Shown here: positions 32,766 to 41,620 of the stretch, in pieces | Layout: every line of letters starts with the position of its first letter | Position numbering within the stretch: position 1 is the stretch's first letter | Origin: an uncultured Eubacteriales bacterium | GTDB lineage: Bacteria; Bacillota; Clostridia; Christensenellales; Aristaeellaceae | Length of the DNA stretch: 60,035 nucleotides | Assembly (NCBI GenBank): GCA_900320085.1 | Contig: ONRC01000028.1 | Coordinates: 1 to 60,035, forward strand | Reading direction: 5' to 3' | Made by a program: the position numbers and the translations under genes | Notes under the pieces: generated by a model | What the model was told of the DNA's origin: nothing | The model's input: only the letters and a program-made list of their open reading frames with translations | The model's database searches: none

Positions 32766-33715
32766 GCTTTTTCCGTCTCCTTCCGCAGCTTCAAGCCCAG
32801 GGCTGTCTGTACGCCCACCACGATCAGAAACGCGGCGTAGAGCAGATAGTGGCTCACGGCGGTGCGGTCGATCATGAATTCGATGCCCACACCTGCGCCG
32901 ACGCAGACAGGAATGAACGCCAGCGCGGCGACGGCCAGCTTCCGGTAGTGCTTCCAGCCACGAATCGCCAGGGTAATCACGCCCGCGCCCAGCAGCATCA
33001 TCGCCATCACCTGCTGCAGCTTCACATAGGCTTTGATGGTCATGTGCTGGTCATACCGCAGGCTTTCCAGCAATATCTGTGCGCCGCCGAAGAGCAGCAG
33101 GAATTTGATGAAGGTGTCGCCCGCTTTTCTTTTCGCCGACAGATCAAAAAACAGAATCAGTGCCAGGATCAGCATGACCGCGGATTCGATCATATAGGTG
33201 TGCAGCCGCAGGCCGAAATCCGTTTCCTCCGCCAGGAAGGAGCCTTTAAAAAGTTCGTCGGAAAGGAAGCGGCTGACGCCGAATTCCTCCACGCAGCCTT
33301 CCCCCAAGCGTTCACACGCGGCGAACAGCAGCAGGCAGGGTGCCAGGAAATCCAGCAGCCGGGCGGGGCTTTGCTTCGTCAGCTTCGCGGCAATCACCGC
33401 GCCAAAGCACGCGCCGATCAGCGCGCCCATCATGGAATAGCCGCCGGTATTTACCCGCAGCATGGCCCACAGGGGCATGGTCTGTCCCAAGGATTCATCC
33501 ATGTACCCGAAGAACAGCCGGGACAGCACGAACCCGCAGCCCATCGCCAGCGCGCCGGTCAGGGGCGCCGTGCCGGATTTGGCCTTGTACTTTTTCATCA
33601 GGAAGGCAAGCAGGAACAATCCCAGCGCCAGGCCAACCGCCACATACAGCCCGAAAGAATAGACTTCCACGCCCAGGATCGAAGTGACCGGGGCATCCTC
33701 ACGCAATGAAAACAT
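32762..33715 (-). CDS. Lgt-like (prolipoprotein diacylglyceryl transferase family) membrane protein, key residues changed
   Basis: 317 aa, about seven hydrophobic helices. Order and wording follow Lgt: SFGLYVAVGLALG near the start, GGYSMMGALIGACFG (residues 91-105) at the place of the FHGGLIG loop, CERLGEGCVEEFG (134-146) at RIGNFINGE, and LLESLRYDQ (215-223) at the E-x-x-R motif. Arg136, Glu217 and Arg220 remain, but the essential His and the Asn after the Arg-x-Gly are replaced by Met and Glu. It may use another acceptor or be inactive as Lgt; the bona fide Lgt that lipoproteins such as the 16642-17472 product need is presumably elsewhere. Overlaps DUF896 by 4 bp. Confidence 0.75.
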   Translation of the reverse strand: MFSLREDAPVTSILGVEVYSFGLYVAVGLALGLFLLAFLMKKYKAKSGTAPLTGALAMGCGFVLSRLFFGYMDESLGQTMPLWAMLRVNTGGYSMMGALIGACFGAVIAAKLTKQSPARLLDFLAPCLLLFAACERLGEGCVEEFGVSRFLSDELFKGSFLAEETDFGLRLHTYMIESAVMLILALILFFDLSAKRKAGDTFIKFLLLFGGAQILLESLRYDQHMTIKAYVKLQQVMAMMLLGAGVITLAIRGWKHYRKLAVAALAFIPVCVGAGVGIEFMIDRTAVSHYLLYAAFLIVVGVQTALGLKLRKETEKA

Positions 33716-33718
33716 GAA

Positions 33719-34609
33719 TCAGTTTCCCTCCGAGGGCACGGCAGTGGCGAAGTAAATCACGTCGGCCACGTCGCGTTCCCTGGCTTTATAGTTGTAGATT
33801 TCGTTGTTGTACACCATAATGGCGCTGTTGCCGCCGTCCAGGTTGTAGGCCTCTTTGCAGCCCAGGGAGGCCATGAACTCGGCCAGCTCCTTGTGGGTCG
33901 CGCCGTCTGAACCAGAATTGCCGCGGCCATCGGCGATGACCAGCACGTAACTCAGGGTATCCAGCTGGCCGATGGCGCAGCGGGGCTCCCGTCCGTTGGG
34001 GTTAAAGTTGTATTCTTTATCCAGGGTGAGCACTTCGCCGTTCTGCACCAGCGCGGGGCCGAACATGAAGGCGTTCACGATTTTGTGGCCGGTGTCCTTT
34101 TCAAACTTATCCGCCCCGGCGGATTTGACGAAGGTATGGAAATCGCCGTTTTCGTCGATGATCAGGATGTCCTTTTGCTTGTTCAGCTTGTCCTGGCGCT
34201 TTTCGCCCATACGGTAGATGAAGCTGTGCTTGGCTTTTTCGTTGGTGTAGTTGTCGCCGTTGATGGCCACGATGGCGTTATGCTGCTTGGCCATCACAGT
34301 CACCAGACCGGTGGTGTCCTTCTTGATGGTCTTGCCTGCATAGGCGGTGCGCAGCTGGGTCGGGGAGGAAGCGTCGGGCTTCATACCGGCGGAGGTGTCA
34401 ATGGGCAGAGAGAATTCAGAGGTTTCTTCCGCGCTGGCAGACGCAACGAACAGGGACACAAAGCCGCTTTCCTCCGCCGCACTGTCCAGCTCATCCTGGA
34501 TTTCCCACAGCGCGTCCTCCAGAATGCTGGGGGAGGAAACGACAAACAAAGACGATACCACCATAGCGGCGCACAGCAGCGACAGCAAAATACGAACAGG
34601 AAGTTTCAT
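33719..34609 (-). CDS. Exported phosphodiester glycosidase (NAGPA-like) family protein
   Basis: 296 aa with an N-terminal signal or anchor helix (residues 5-28), so it acts outside the membrane. The domain resembles the N-acetylglucosamine-1-phosphodiester alpha-N-acetylglucosaminidase family (PF09992 type): AIVAINGDNYT, MFGPALVQNGEVL, RCAIGQ and the terminal YNLDGGNSAIMVY active-site motif. Bacterial members cleave phosphodiester-linked sugars or act on exopolysaccharide and wall polymers. It lies 6 bp after a GT2-GtrA gene on the same strand, which hints at a shared role in surface polysaccharide; that link is inference. Confidence 0.85.
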   Translation of the reverse strand: MKLPVRILLSLLCAAMVVSSLFVVSSPSILEDALWEIQDELDSAAEESGFVSLFVASASAEETSEFSLPIDTSAGMKPDASSPTQLRTAYAGKTIKKDTTGLVTVMAKQHNAIVAINGDNYTNEKAKHSFIYRMGEKRQDKLNKQKDILIIDENGDFHTFVKSAGADKFEKDTGHKIVNAFMFGPALVQNGEVLTLDKEYNFNPNGREPRCAIGQLDTLSYVLVIADGRGNSGSDGATHKELAEFMASLGCKEAYNLDGGNSAIMVYNNEIYNYKARERDVADVIYFATAVPSEGN

Positions 34610-34615
34610 ATAATA

Positions 34616-35728
34616 TTATTCTCCTTTCACTTTTTCAGGGGGAAATACCCAGGCTTTCTGGATGCGATAGTTGATCACATACATCGCTACGTCGATCACG
34701 ATCTTGAGCAGGATATGCAGGAAGGCTGTGTTCACATAATGATCCAGGAAGCCAAACACGAAGGTGGTGATCACCAGCGCGCATACCGCCAGGATGATGT
34801 ACCGCCCCACCGCGCCGGGCGCGTTTTTCGTTTGGAACACGAAGTTTTTGTTCAACAGGAAGTTCACCGGCGCAGAGCACACGCGGGCGATGGGCGTCGC
34901 CACCAAGGCCTTGAAGCTGAACGGGATACCGAGCAAAGTAATGTCAGGCTGATCCTTGAACACCCAGAACATCATCAGCGACAGCACCAGATAGTCAATT
35001 AGGAAGGAAATGATGCTGGCCGCGCTGTAACGGAAGAAGCTGCCCAGCAGCAGCTTGTAGATGCGCCAGGAATCGCGGATGGGATGGAAGTGGGTACCCT
35101 TATTTTCCTCGTGGTAGATGGTTTCGATGGTGATAGCCCGCATGGGGATTTTCTGATTGCTGGCCTGGATGAGCATGTTCATCTCATACTCGAACCGGTC
35201 ACCGGACACGGACAGCATGAAGTCCGTCAGGCTCCTGGGAAAAGCCCGCAGGCCTGTCTGGGTATCCGGCAGCCACTGACCATAGAGCAGCTTGAACACG
35301 CCGCTGGTCATGCGGTTGCCGAACCGGGATTTGGACGGCACGTTGGGATTGTTTTTGGAAAAATCCCGGCTGCCAAGCAGCAGTTCTTCCTTTTGACTCA
35401 GCTCCGTCGCCAACTTCAAGGTATCCGGCACGGTGTGCTGCCCGTCGGAATCAGCGGTGATCATACCCTGGAGCTTGGTATGCTCTTTCAGGTAAGCAAA
35501 GCCGGTGCGCAGCGCGGCGCCTTTTCCCCGGTTCACCTCATGGTGCAGCACATGGCAGCGTTCCCACCCGGCGATCTCGTCAAAGAATTTCTGGTATTCC
35601 GCGCTGGACCCGTCGTCCACCACCAGGATCAGTCCGAAATCCGCCGCCAGCAACTCCTTCACATAGGCGGGCAGGCGGTCGTCCGGGGACAGGGAGGGAA
35701 TCAACACGCAGCATTCCTGTGGTTTCAT
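34616..35728 (-). CDS. Family 2 glycosyltransferase fused to a GtrA-like membrane domain
   Basis: 370 aa. Residues 1-225 are a GT2 fold with VLIPSLSPDDRLP, the DDGSS nucleotide-sugar loop, NRGKGAALRTG and the metal-binding DSDGQH. The following part resembles DPM1/polyisoprenyl-phosphate sugar synthases. Residues 230-360 are a four-helix GtrA domain (FLIDYLVLSL ... NFLLNKNFVFQTK ... YVINYRIQKAWVF). Such fusions make a lipid-linked sugar on the inner face and probably assist its flipping. ATG behind AAAGGAGC. Operon with the NAGPA-like gene. Confidence 0.92.
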   Translation of the reverse strand: MKPQECCVLIPSLSPDDRLPAYVKELLAADFGLILVVDDGSSAEYQKFFDEIAGWERCHVLHHEVNRGKGAALRTGFAYLKEHTKLQGMITADSDGQHTVPDTLKLATELSQKEELLLGSRDFSKNNPNVPSKSRFGNRMTSGVFKLLYGQWLPDTQTGLRAFPRSLTDFMLSVSGDRFEYEMNMLIQASNQKIPMRAITIETIYHEENKGTHFHPIRDSWRIYKLLLGSFFRYSAASIISFLIDYLVLSLMMFWVFKDQPDITLLGIPFSFKALVATPIARVCSAPVNFLLNKNFVFQTKNAPGAVGRYIILAVCALVITTFVFGFLDHYVNTAFLHILLKIVIDVAMYVINYRIQKAWVFPPEKVKGE

Positions 35729-35748
35729 CTTTCGGCTCCTTTGTTTCA

Positions 35749-35764
35749 GTTCAAAGTTCTAAGT
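35749..35764. repeat. Second copy of the 16-base intergenic word
   Basis: Identical to 21169-21184 (AGTTCAAAGTTCTAAG) and again in a short gap between same-strand genes. Confidence 0.55.
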
Positions 35765-35780
35765 TTCAAGCATTTGGGTG

Positions 35781-37289
35781 TTACATGATTGTATCCAGAT
35801 AATCCGTGAGCAACGGGCCGGTATCCCATCCGGAATAGCTGTTCAAAAACGATTCAAACTGCGGACGGGTTACATATTGAAAGGCGAATACTTTCACGTA
35901 GGTTTCCAGGAAGTCATCCGTTCCATTCGGCAGAAATTCGTCCAGCGCCATCAGCAGCGCCGCGCCGCGGCCATAAACGATCGTGCGGTAATCCTGATAA
36001 TTATTATAATAGGAAATGGGGCTGCCGGGCGTCAGGCTGCCGGGGACGTTTTCCATCATCGGCGCGTCCACCCGGTAGTATTTCAGCGCTTCAAAGCTGC
36101 TTTGGCCGTAGCGCTTTTGAACATACCGCAGCACCGCGTATTCGCACAGCGCTTCGTCCTGCCAGGGAGACAGTGCCTGATCCGACCCGACCAGCGCGTA
36201 AAACCATTGATGCGCAGTTTCGTGGGCAATGGTCAGTTCCAGACTGTCGGCTTTTTCCGCGCTATACTGATCCCGTCCGATCATGCACAGCGCCGGGTAC
36301 TCCATCCCGCCGAAAGGAAAATCGGCCTGGCAGACGGAAAACGTAGGGTAAGGATATTCCCCATAAAGCGCGGAAAAAGTTTGCAGCGCTTTTTTTGCGT
36401 CCTCCAGGACGCGCTTCGCTTCAGCGTCGGTATTGGCATAGGAGAGAACCAGGGTGTTCCCACATTTCCCTTTCGCAACGGCAGCTTGATCGTAAACGCA
36501 CAGCGCCAGATCACGGGCGGCAGGAAGATCGCCGCGCCACAGGCCGTCCTTGCCTTTCGTCAGAGCGGCGGTGCAGGCGGGTACGAAGCCTTCCGGCACA
36601 TCCAGGGAAACATGGAAATTTGCGCATTCACTGATGAAAGGGTCTCCGATGGGAAAATACGCATCCGTCCGCCACTCTCCGTTTTCATAAACGGATAAAA
36701 GCGGCACCACGTTGCCCAACTGCCAACATCCGTCCACATATCCTGTACGGTACGCGCAGGACGGAATAGCCGCCACGCACCGTAAAAACAGCGTACCGCT
36801 CTCCCCTGGCTTCAGTTCCGGAATATTGATTTGCAGGGCGGTTTTGTCGGCGTTTACATAGGTGTGTTCCGCCGCTTCGTCGTTCCACGTCACGTCGTAC
36901 AGTGTCAATCCACCGGGGGAAAACCCGTTTGGATAACAGGCGTCGTACAATTCCTCCAGCGCGGCGGGGCTGGTTTCTTCCGATTCAAAAGCATTCAGCC
37001 ATGTGCGCAGCATAAGCTGGTTCAGACCTTCCCCTGTATGATTCTGATACTGAATGCTTTGGGAAATGGCCAGTGCTTTTTCCTCGGGAATCAGGCGTAA
37101 ATCCACCCTGTAATCCGTCAGGTGCTCCGACGCGTTCAACAGCGCTTTTCCAGGTGCAGGGATGCTGTCCTTTCCCGCCGGAAAAACCCACATGAGCAAT
37201 CCGGCAAGGGCTGCAACGGCGAACAAAAGAGCCATCCGCATTTGTCGGCGCGTTAAGCGCGCAATCATTATACATCTCTTTTGCTCCAT
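35781..37289 (-). CDS. M1-family zinc metallopeptidase, membrane-anchored
   Basis: 502 aa. One N-terminal transmembrane segment (residues about 18-38) places the catalytic domain outside the cell. The aminopeptidase N signature is complete: HETAH at 356-360 and the third zinc ligand Glu379 exactly 18 residues later (HExxHx18E). The exopeptidase GxMEN motif appears as GGMEYP, so the Asn of the usual motif is changed. Only the N-terminal beta domain and catalytic domain are present; the long helical C-terminal domain of classical PepN is missing. ATG 37289 behind AAAGGGG; an alternative ATG at 37268 is in frame. Confidence 0.9.
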   Translation of the reverse strand: MEQKRCIMIARLTRRQMRMALLFAVAALAGLLMWVFPAGKDSIPAPGKALLNASEHLTDYRVDLRLIPEEKALAISQSIQYQNHTGEGLNQLMLRTWLNAFESEETSPAALEELYDACYPNGFSPGGLTLYDVTWNDEAAEHTYVNADKTALQINIPELKPGESGTLFLRCVAAIPSCAYRTGYVDGCWQLGNVVPLLSVYENGEWRTDAYFPIGDPFISECANFHVSLDVPEGFVPACTAALTKGKDGLWRGDLPAARDLALCVYDQAAVAKGKCGNTLVLSYANTDAEAKRVLEDAKKALQTFSALYGEYPYPTFSVCQADFPFGGMEYPALCMIGRDQYSAEKADSLELTIAHETAHQWFYALVGSDQALSPWQDEALCEYAVLRYVQKRYGQSSFEALKYYRVDAPMMENVPGSLTPGSPISYYNNYQDYRTIVYGRGAALLMALDEFLPNGTDDFLETYVKVFAFQYVTRPQFESFLNSYSGWDTGPLLTDYLDTIM

Positions 37290-37317
37290 TTTCCAGCCCC
37301 TTTCCCTGATTTCTTCA

Positions 37318-37328
37318 ACATTATAACA
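37318..37328 (-). promoter_or_regulatory. Extended -10 promoter for the M1 peptidase gene
   Basis: Minus strand TGTTATAAT, a TATAAT (37320-37325) preceded by the extended TG. No -35 box at good spacing, which extended -10 promoters can tolerate. Confidence 0.45.
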
Positions 37329-37505
37329 CATGAACGCCTGATTTTCCTGCAATTCACCTGTAAATTCAGGAAAATTTACGAATCATTCACGGAGCTGATC
37401 CACGAAAAATACTGGATGAAAAAATTTTAAATTTTTTTTTGTAAATAGCAGGAAAAAAGAAATATACGCCGAACAAATAGCAAATAGCCAATACTATGGA
37501 GAGGT

Positions 37506-39575
37506 ATGAAGATGCCCTACACCATCGCACGCTACGCCGGTTACTGCGCCGGTGTCCGCAGAGCCATGGAAATTGCTTTCCGGGCCGCGCGGGAAGCCAG
37601 GGAAAAAGGCGTTTGCTGTTATTCCCTGGGCGAACTGATCCACAATCCGGACGCGGTGAACGCCCTTCAAAGGGAAGGCGTCATTTCCATCGACCGGGTG
37701 GAGCAGGCGGAAAAAGGCAGTATCGTTTTGCTGCGCAGCCATGGTGTATCTCCCCAGGTAGAGGAGCAATGCAAAAACTTGGGATTGATCATTCGGGATA
37801 CCACCTGCGGTTCGGTCCGCGCACTGCACGAAATCGTCCGGTCAAGCGGTCAAGCAGGAATCCCCGTTATTCTGGTAGGGGAACCAGCTCATCCGGAGGT
37901 TCAGGGAACCGCGGCGTGGTGCCCGGGGGAATGCCACATCGTGCAGTCCGAACGGGACGTGGATGCCCTGCCGCCGATGGAAAGGGCCCTGGCCGTATCG
38001 CAAACCACCTTTTCCCTGAGCGCCTGGGAAAGAATCCTGAAACGCCTCCAGGAACGCATTTCTTTTCTGGACGCCAGATGCACCATCTGTCCCGCCACTC
38101 AGATGCGCCAGAAGGAAGCGCAGGAGCTGGCCGCGAAAGTGGACGCCATGGTGGTGGTTGGCGGAAAAAGCAGCGCCAACACCCGCAAATTATATGAAGT
38201 ATGCCGGGCCATCTGCCCGCGCACCATTCTGGTGGAACGTGCCGCCGAAATCCCGGCGGACTTTATCGATATCCACAATCATCACATAGGAATAGCCGCC
38301 GGCGCATCTACACCGGATTGGTCATTTAAGGAGGTTGTCACACGCATGAACGACATGGAACACATCGACCAGGAAACCCAGCAGGAACCCGTCGCCCAGG
38401 CTGAGCAGGAAGCCCAGGAGCCCCAGGCGCTCACCATGGAAGACATCGAAAAGACCGTGGTTCGCATCCGCACGGGCCAAACCGTTACGGGCACCGTGGT
38501 ACAAATCACCGACGACGAAGTGTGCGTCAACATCGGTTATAAGTCCGATGGGCTGATCAAGCGCTCCGACTTGGTGGATCAGGACGTGAAACTCGGCGAC
38601 GAGATTGAGGTCGAGGTCGTCAAGGTCAACGACGGCGAAGGCAACGTCCTGCTCTCTCAGCGCAACATCGTCAACCGCAAGGCTTGGGAAGCGCTGATGG
38701 AAAAGTATGAAAACGGCGAATATATCGACGCCGTGGGCAAGGAAGCCGTTAAGGGCGGCCTGCTCGCCAGCGTGGAAGGCGGCGTGCGCGCTTTCGTGCC
38801 CGCTTCCCAGCTGGCTCAGCGCTATGTAGAAAAGATCGGCCAGTTCGTGGGCCAGCCCATGAAGCTCAAGATCATCGATGTGGACAAGCAGAAGAAGCGC
38901 ATCGTGGCCAGCCGCAAGCAGGTCATCGAGGAAGAAAACAAGGCCAAGAAGGAAGCGGCCTGGGAAAAGCTCGAAGTGGGCGCTGTGGTGACCGGTATCG
39001 TTCGCCGCTTCGCGGACTTCGGTGCGTTTGTTGACCTGGGCGGCGTGGACGGCCTGATCCACATCACCGACCTGGCCTGGAGCCGCGTGAATCATCCCAG
39101 CGACGTGCTGCAGGTGAACCAGGAAGTCGAAGTCAAGATCAAGTCCCTGGACCGCGAACGCGAACGCATCCAGCTGGGCTACAAGGAACTGCAGCCCAAG
39201 CCCTGGGACAACATCGAAGAAAAGTATCCCGTGGGCGTGATCCTGGAGCGTCCCGTGGTGCGCATCCGTCCCTTCGGCGCATTCATCGAGATGGAGCCCG
39301 GCGTGGACGGCCTGGTGCACATTTCCCAGGTTGCTCCCACCCGCGTCAACAAGGTGGAAGACGTGCTGCAGGAAGGCCAGATGGTGCTGGTCAAGGTGTT
39401 GGCCGTTGATCCCGAGGCCAAACGCATCAGCCTGAGCATCCGCCAGGCACTGGAGGATGAATCCGTGCTCGAAAACAACGAGCTGGAAATCCCCGGCGAA
39501 GCGGAAGAAGCTCCCGTTGAGGAAGCCCCTGTGGAAGAAGTGCCCGCTGAAGAAGCGCCCACCGACGCCGAATAA
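37506..39575 (+). CDS. ispH-rpsA: Bifunctional IspH (HMBPP reductase) - ribosomal protein S1 fusion
   Basis: Residues 1-325 are 4-hydroxy-3-methylbut-2-enyl diphosphate reductase, the last step of the MEP isoprenoid pathway. The three [4Fe-4S] cysteines are Cys14 (GYCAGV), Cys101 (TTCGSV) and Cys195 (TICPATQMRQ); Glu131 in HPEVQGT and SANTRKL are also kept. After a Glu/Gln-rich linker come four S1 OB-fold repeats (about 313-380, 395-460, 478-546, 563-632; DFGAFVDLGGVDGLIHITD is the clearest), then an acidic tail of EEAP repeats. This fusion is known in Clostridia. ATG 37506 (or 37512) follows GGAGAGG. An internal ribosome site may also yield free S1. Confidence 0.95.
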   Translation: MKMPYTIARYAGYCAGVRRAMEIAFRAAREAREKGVCCYSLGELIHNPDAVNALQREGVISIDRVEQAEKGSIVLLRSHGVSPQVEEQCKNLGLIIRDTTCGSVRALHEIVRSSGQAGIPVILVGEPAHPEVQGTAAWCPGECHIVQSERDVDALPPMERALAVSQTTFSLSAWERILKRLQERISFLDARCTICPATQMRQKEAQELAAKVDAMVVVGGKSSANTRKLYEVCRAICPRTILVERAAEIPADFIDIHNHHIGIAAGASTPDWSFKEVVTRMNDMEHIDQETQQEPVAQAEQEAQEPQALTMEDIEKTVVRIRTGQTVTGTVVQITDDEVCVNIGYKSDGLIKRSDLVDQDVKLGDEIEVEVVKVNDGEGNVLLSQRNIVNRKAWEALMEKYENGEYIDAVGKEAVKGGLLASVEGGVRAFVPASQLAQRYVEKIGQFVGQPMKLKIIDVDKQKKRIVASRKQVIEEENKAKKEAAWEKLEVGAVVTGIVRRFADFGAFVDLGGVDGLIHITDLAWSRVNHPSDVLQVNQEVEVKIKSLDRERERIQLGYKELQPKPWDNIEEKYPVGVILERPVVRIRPFGAFIEMEPGVDGLVHISQVAPTRVNKVEDVLQEGQMVLVKVLAVDPEAKRISLSIRQALEDESVLENNELEIPGEAEEAPVEEAPVEEVPAEEAPTDAE
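38329..38348 (+). promoter_or_regulatory. Possible internal translation start for free ribosomal protein S1
   Basis: AAGGAGG at 38328-38334 lies 11 bases before an in-frame ATG at 38346, exactly at the border between the IspH and S1 parts. Starting there gives a 409-aa S1, a normal Bacillota length. The AAG-GAG-GTT also encodes the conserved Lys-Glu-Val of IspH, so coincidence is possible. Confidence 0.45.
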
Positions 39576-39591
39576 TCCTTTTGATTTCTCT

Positions 39592-39624
39592 GCCGCGTCC
39601 GCTTTATTGCGGCGCGGCGTTTTG
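39592..39624 (+). terminator. Terminator after ispH-rpsA
   Basis: GC-rich stem (39592-39602 with 39609-39618) and a TTTTG tail. Confidence 0.75.
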
Positions 39625-39637
39625 TTATCAGAGAACG

Positions 39638-39716
39638 GAGTTCAGATTACAGAGTGCAGTTTTATATAGTCAATCCAGAGATATTCAGAAGCGACGAAGC
39701 CATATCATCTGAACTC
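39638..39716. repeat. Inverted GAGTTCAGAT repeat in the gap before the PIG-L gene
   Basis: GAGTTCAGAT (39638-39647) and ATCTGAACTC (39707-39716) bracket 59 bp. Further words (TACAGAG, GCAG) recur inside. Style is similar to the 21169-21250 repeat, although the word differs. Confidence 0.5.
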
Positions 39717-39743
39717 TGTACTCTAAAACATCTGGAGGATTCC

Positions 39744-40988
39744 ATGAAAAAGATTTTTTCCCTTCTTTTTTTCCTTCTCCTACTTTCCTGCATTCCCGCC
39801 CTGGCCGAGGAAGCGCAGGATGTAACGTACCAGTGCAAAATCACCGCGTCCTCCCAATCCAAGCGCGTTGCCCGCCTGAGTGATCGGGATTATCTGACCG
39901 GCTTCATCAGCGACAAGCAGAAGAATGCCAGCGTCGAAATCGCCGCGCCCAAGGGCCAGCCGATATACGGCGTGTACGTGTGCTTTGGCGGCAAGCTGAC
40001 CCCCTGGGTGGTGGAAGCCAAGAAAGGCGGCAAATGGGTAGGCGTTTACCAGAGTGAAGGGGCTTTTGCCCACGAGTATGCCCCGCTGCCCGACGGTGAA
40101 ACCGACATCCGCGTGCGGGTCAACAGCGATAAGCAGGCCGTGCTGGCCATCAGTGAATTGTTTGTATTCGGTGAGGGCGACACGCCGTCCTACGTGCAGC
40201 AGTGGCAGCCCACGCCGGAAAAGTGCGACCTGCTGGTGCTGGCCGGTCATCCGGACGACGAGATCCTGTTCTTCGGCGGCGCTATTCCTTACTACGCCGC
40301 GGAGCGGAATATGCAGGTGGTCGTTGCCTACTTGACCTCCGGCAACATGAGCGACCTGATCAAGAACAACCGCGTCACCGGCCGCCGCAGCGAGCTGCTC
40401 AACGGCCTGTGGGCAATGGGTCTGCGGAATTATCCCGTGGTCTACGATTTCTGGGACAAGTATTCCAAGAAGCTGGATACGGGCTATGAAGCTGTGGGCA
40501 AGAAAAAGGTGCAGGAAACCATGGTGGAGCTGCTGCGCCAGTGCAAGCCGGAGGTCGTCGTGACCCACGACGTGAACGGCGAATACGGCCACGGTATCCA
40601 CCGCGTATGCGCCGACGTGATGAAGCACTGCATCCCCGTCGCCGCCGAAGCCGCCAATTACAGTGAATCCGCCCAGCGCTACGGTGCCTGGCAGGCGAAG
40701 AAGCTGTATCTGCACATGTACGACCAGAACGCTATCGAGATGGACTGGGATCAGCCGCTGTCCGCCTTCGGCGGGCTGACGGGCTATCAGGTGGCGGAAA
40801 TGGGCTATCAGCAGCATGTGTCCCAGCACGAGGCGGGCCAGAAAAATCCCGACACCGGCAAGTTTGAATACTTCATCGTGGAACCCCGGGAAAGCAAATA
40901 CTCCTGCTACCGCTTCGGTCTGGCCTATACCGTGGTCGGCTACGACGTTAACGGCAACGATTTCTTTGAGAACATCCCAGGCTATTGA
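39744..40988 (+). CDS. Secreted PIG-L family deacetylase with N-terminal beta-sandwich
   Basis: 414 aa. Residues 1-21 are a signal peptide (ALAEE). Residues about 28-145 look like a discoidin/F5-8C-type beta-sandwich (VYVCFGGK, RVNSDKQAVLAISELFVFG). The LmbE/PIG-L zinc de-N-acetylase domain follows: AGHPDDEILFFGG with His169 and Asp172, VAYLTSGN, RRSELLNGLWAMGL, and THDVNGEYGHGIHR with the third zinc His. The family removes N-acetyl groups from sugars such as GlcNAc; an exported form suggests action on external glycans. ATG 39744 behind TGGAGG; the frame stays open upstream to 39654 without a ribosome site. Confidence 0.9.
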   Translation: MKKIFSLLFFLLLLSCIPALAEEAQDVTYQCKITASSQSKRVARLSDRDYLTGFISDKQKNASVEIAAPKGQPIYGVYVCFGGKLTPWVVEAKKGGKWVGVYQSEGAFAHEYAPLPDGETDIRVRVNSDKQAVLAISELFVFGEGDTPSYVQQWQPTPEKCDLLVLAGHPDDEILFFGGAIPYYAAERNMQVVVAYLTSGNMSDLIKNNRVTGRRSELLNGLWAMGLRNYPVVYDFWDKYSKKLDTGYEAVGKKKVQETMVELLRQCKPEVVVTHDVNGEYGHGIHRVCADVMKHCIPVAAEAANYSESAQRYGAWQAKKLYLHMYDQNAIEMDWDQPLSAFGGLTGYQVAEMGYQQHVSQHEAGQKNPDTGKFEYFIVEPRESKYSCYRFGLAYTVVGYDVNGNDFFENIPGY

Positions 40989-40999
40989 GCCACCCTATC

Positions 41000-41036
41000 C
41001 CCCGCGTTTGCCTATTCCGCAGACGCGGGCCTTTCT
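41000..41036 (+). terminator. Terminator after the PIG-L gene
   Basis: CCCGCGTTTGC (41001-41011) pairs with GCAGACGCGGG (41019-41029), followed by CCTTTCT. Weak T tract. Confidence 0.65.
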
Positions 41037-41055
41037 ATGAAACAGGAGAAAAGAC

Positions 41056-41514
41056 ATGCGGCTGACGACCCTTTGCTATATCGAACGCGGCGGATGCTAC
41101 CTGATGATGAACCGCAATAAAAAAGCAAACGACGAAAACGAAGGAAAATGGATCGGCGTGGGCGGCCATCTGGAAGAAAACGAAGCGCCGGAGGAATGCG
41201 TGCTGCGGGAAATCAAGGAGGAAACCGGACTGGAGGTCACGGACCTGCGGCTGCGAGGGATCATCACCTTCATCCTGCCGGACTGGGGTAACGAGCTGAC
41301 CTTCCTCTACACCGCAAAAACGGAAACTGAGGAAACCCTGCCCTGCTCAGAAGGAACCTTGGCCTGGATTCCTATTTCCAAAATCCCCGAGCTGCCCTTA
41401 TGGGAGGGCGACCGCATCTTCCTGCCCCTGCTGCAATCCCGGCAGGACTGCTTCTCCCTCAAGCTGACCTACGCCCCCGGCGGCGCTTTGGCCGGACATT
41501 CCCTCCTCCCCTAA
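41056..41514 (+). CDS. Nudix hydrolase (MutT/8-oxo-dGTPase-like)
   Basis: 152 aa. The Nudix box is complete: GGHLEENEAPEECVLREIKEETGLEV (residues about 36-61, pattern Gx5Ex7REUxEEXGU). The N-terminal TTLCYIERGGCYLMMNRNKK and the WIGVGGHLE sequence match the 8-oxo-dGTP diphosphatase-like group of Bacillota, which cleanse oxidised nucleotides; other NDP-X substrates are possible. ATG behind CAGGAGA. It stands between two terminators and the cggR promoter. Confidence 0.92.
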   Translation: MRLTTLCYIERGGCYLMMNRNKKANDENEGKWIGVGGHLEENEAPEECVLREIKEETGLEVTDLRLRGIITFILPDWGNELTFLYTAKTETEETLPCSEGTLAWIPISKIPELPLWEGDRIFLPLLQSRQDCFSLKLTYAPGGALAGHSLLP

Positions 41515-41585
41515 TTCCTATTCCCTACTGCCTCCCCCATTATGACGAAACCGTGAATTTTGGAAAAAAGTCCCCTTTGTCCGTA

Positions 41586-41614
41586 TTTACATTCCAGCGG
41601 TGTTATGGTATACT
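41586..41614 (+). promoter_or_regulatory. Promoter of cggR-pgk-tpiA
   Basis: TTTACA (41586-41591), 17-bp spacer, TATACT (41609-41614). Near-consensus; the CggR operator begins 7 bp after the -10. Confidence 0.85.
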
Positions 41615-41620
41615 ATCCTG

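Noticed and set aside
37353..37505. Promoter for ispH-rpsA
   Set aside because: Several A/T-rich candidates occur, none with both hexamers at acceptable spacing, so none is listed. The gap otherwise shows only A and T runs.
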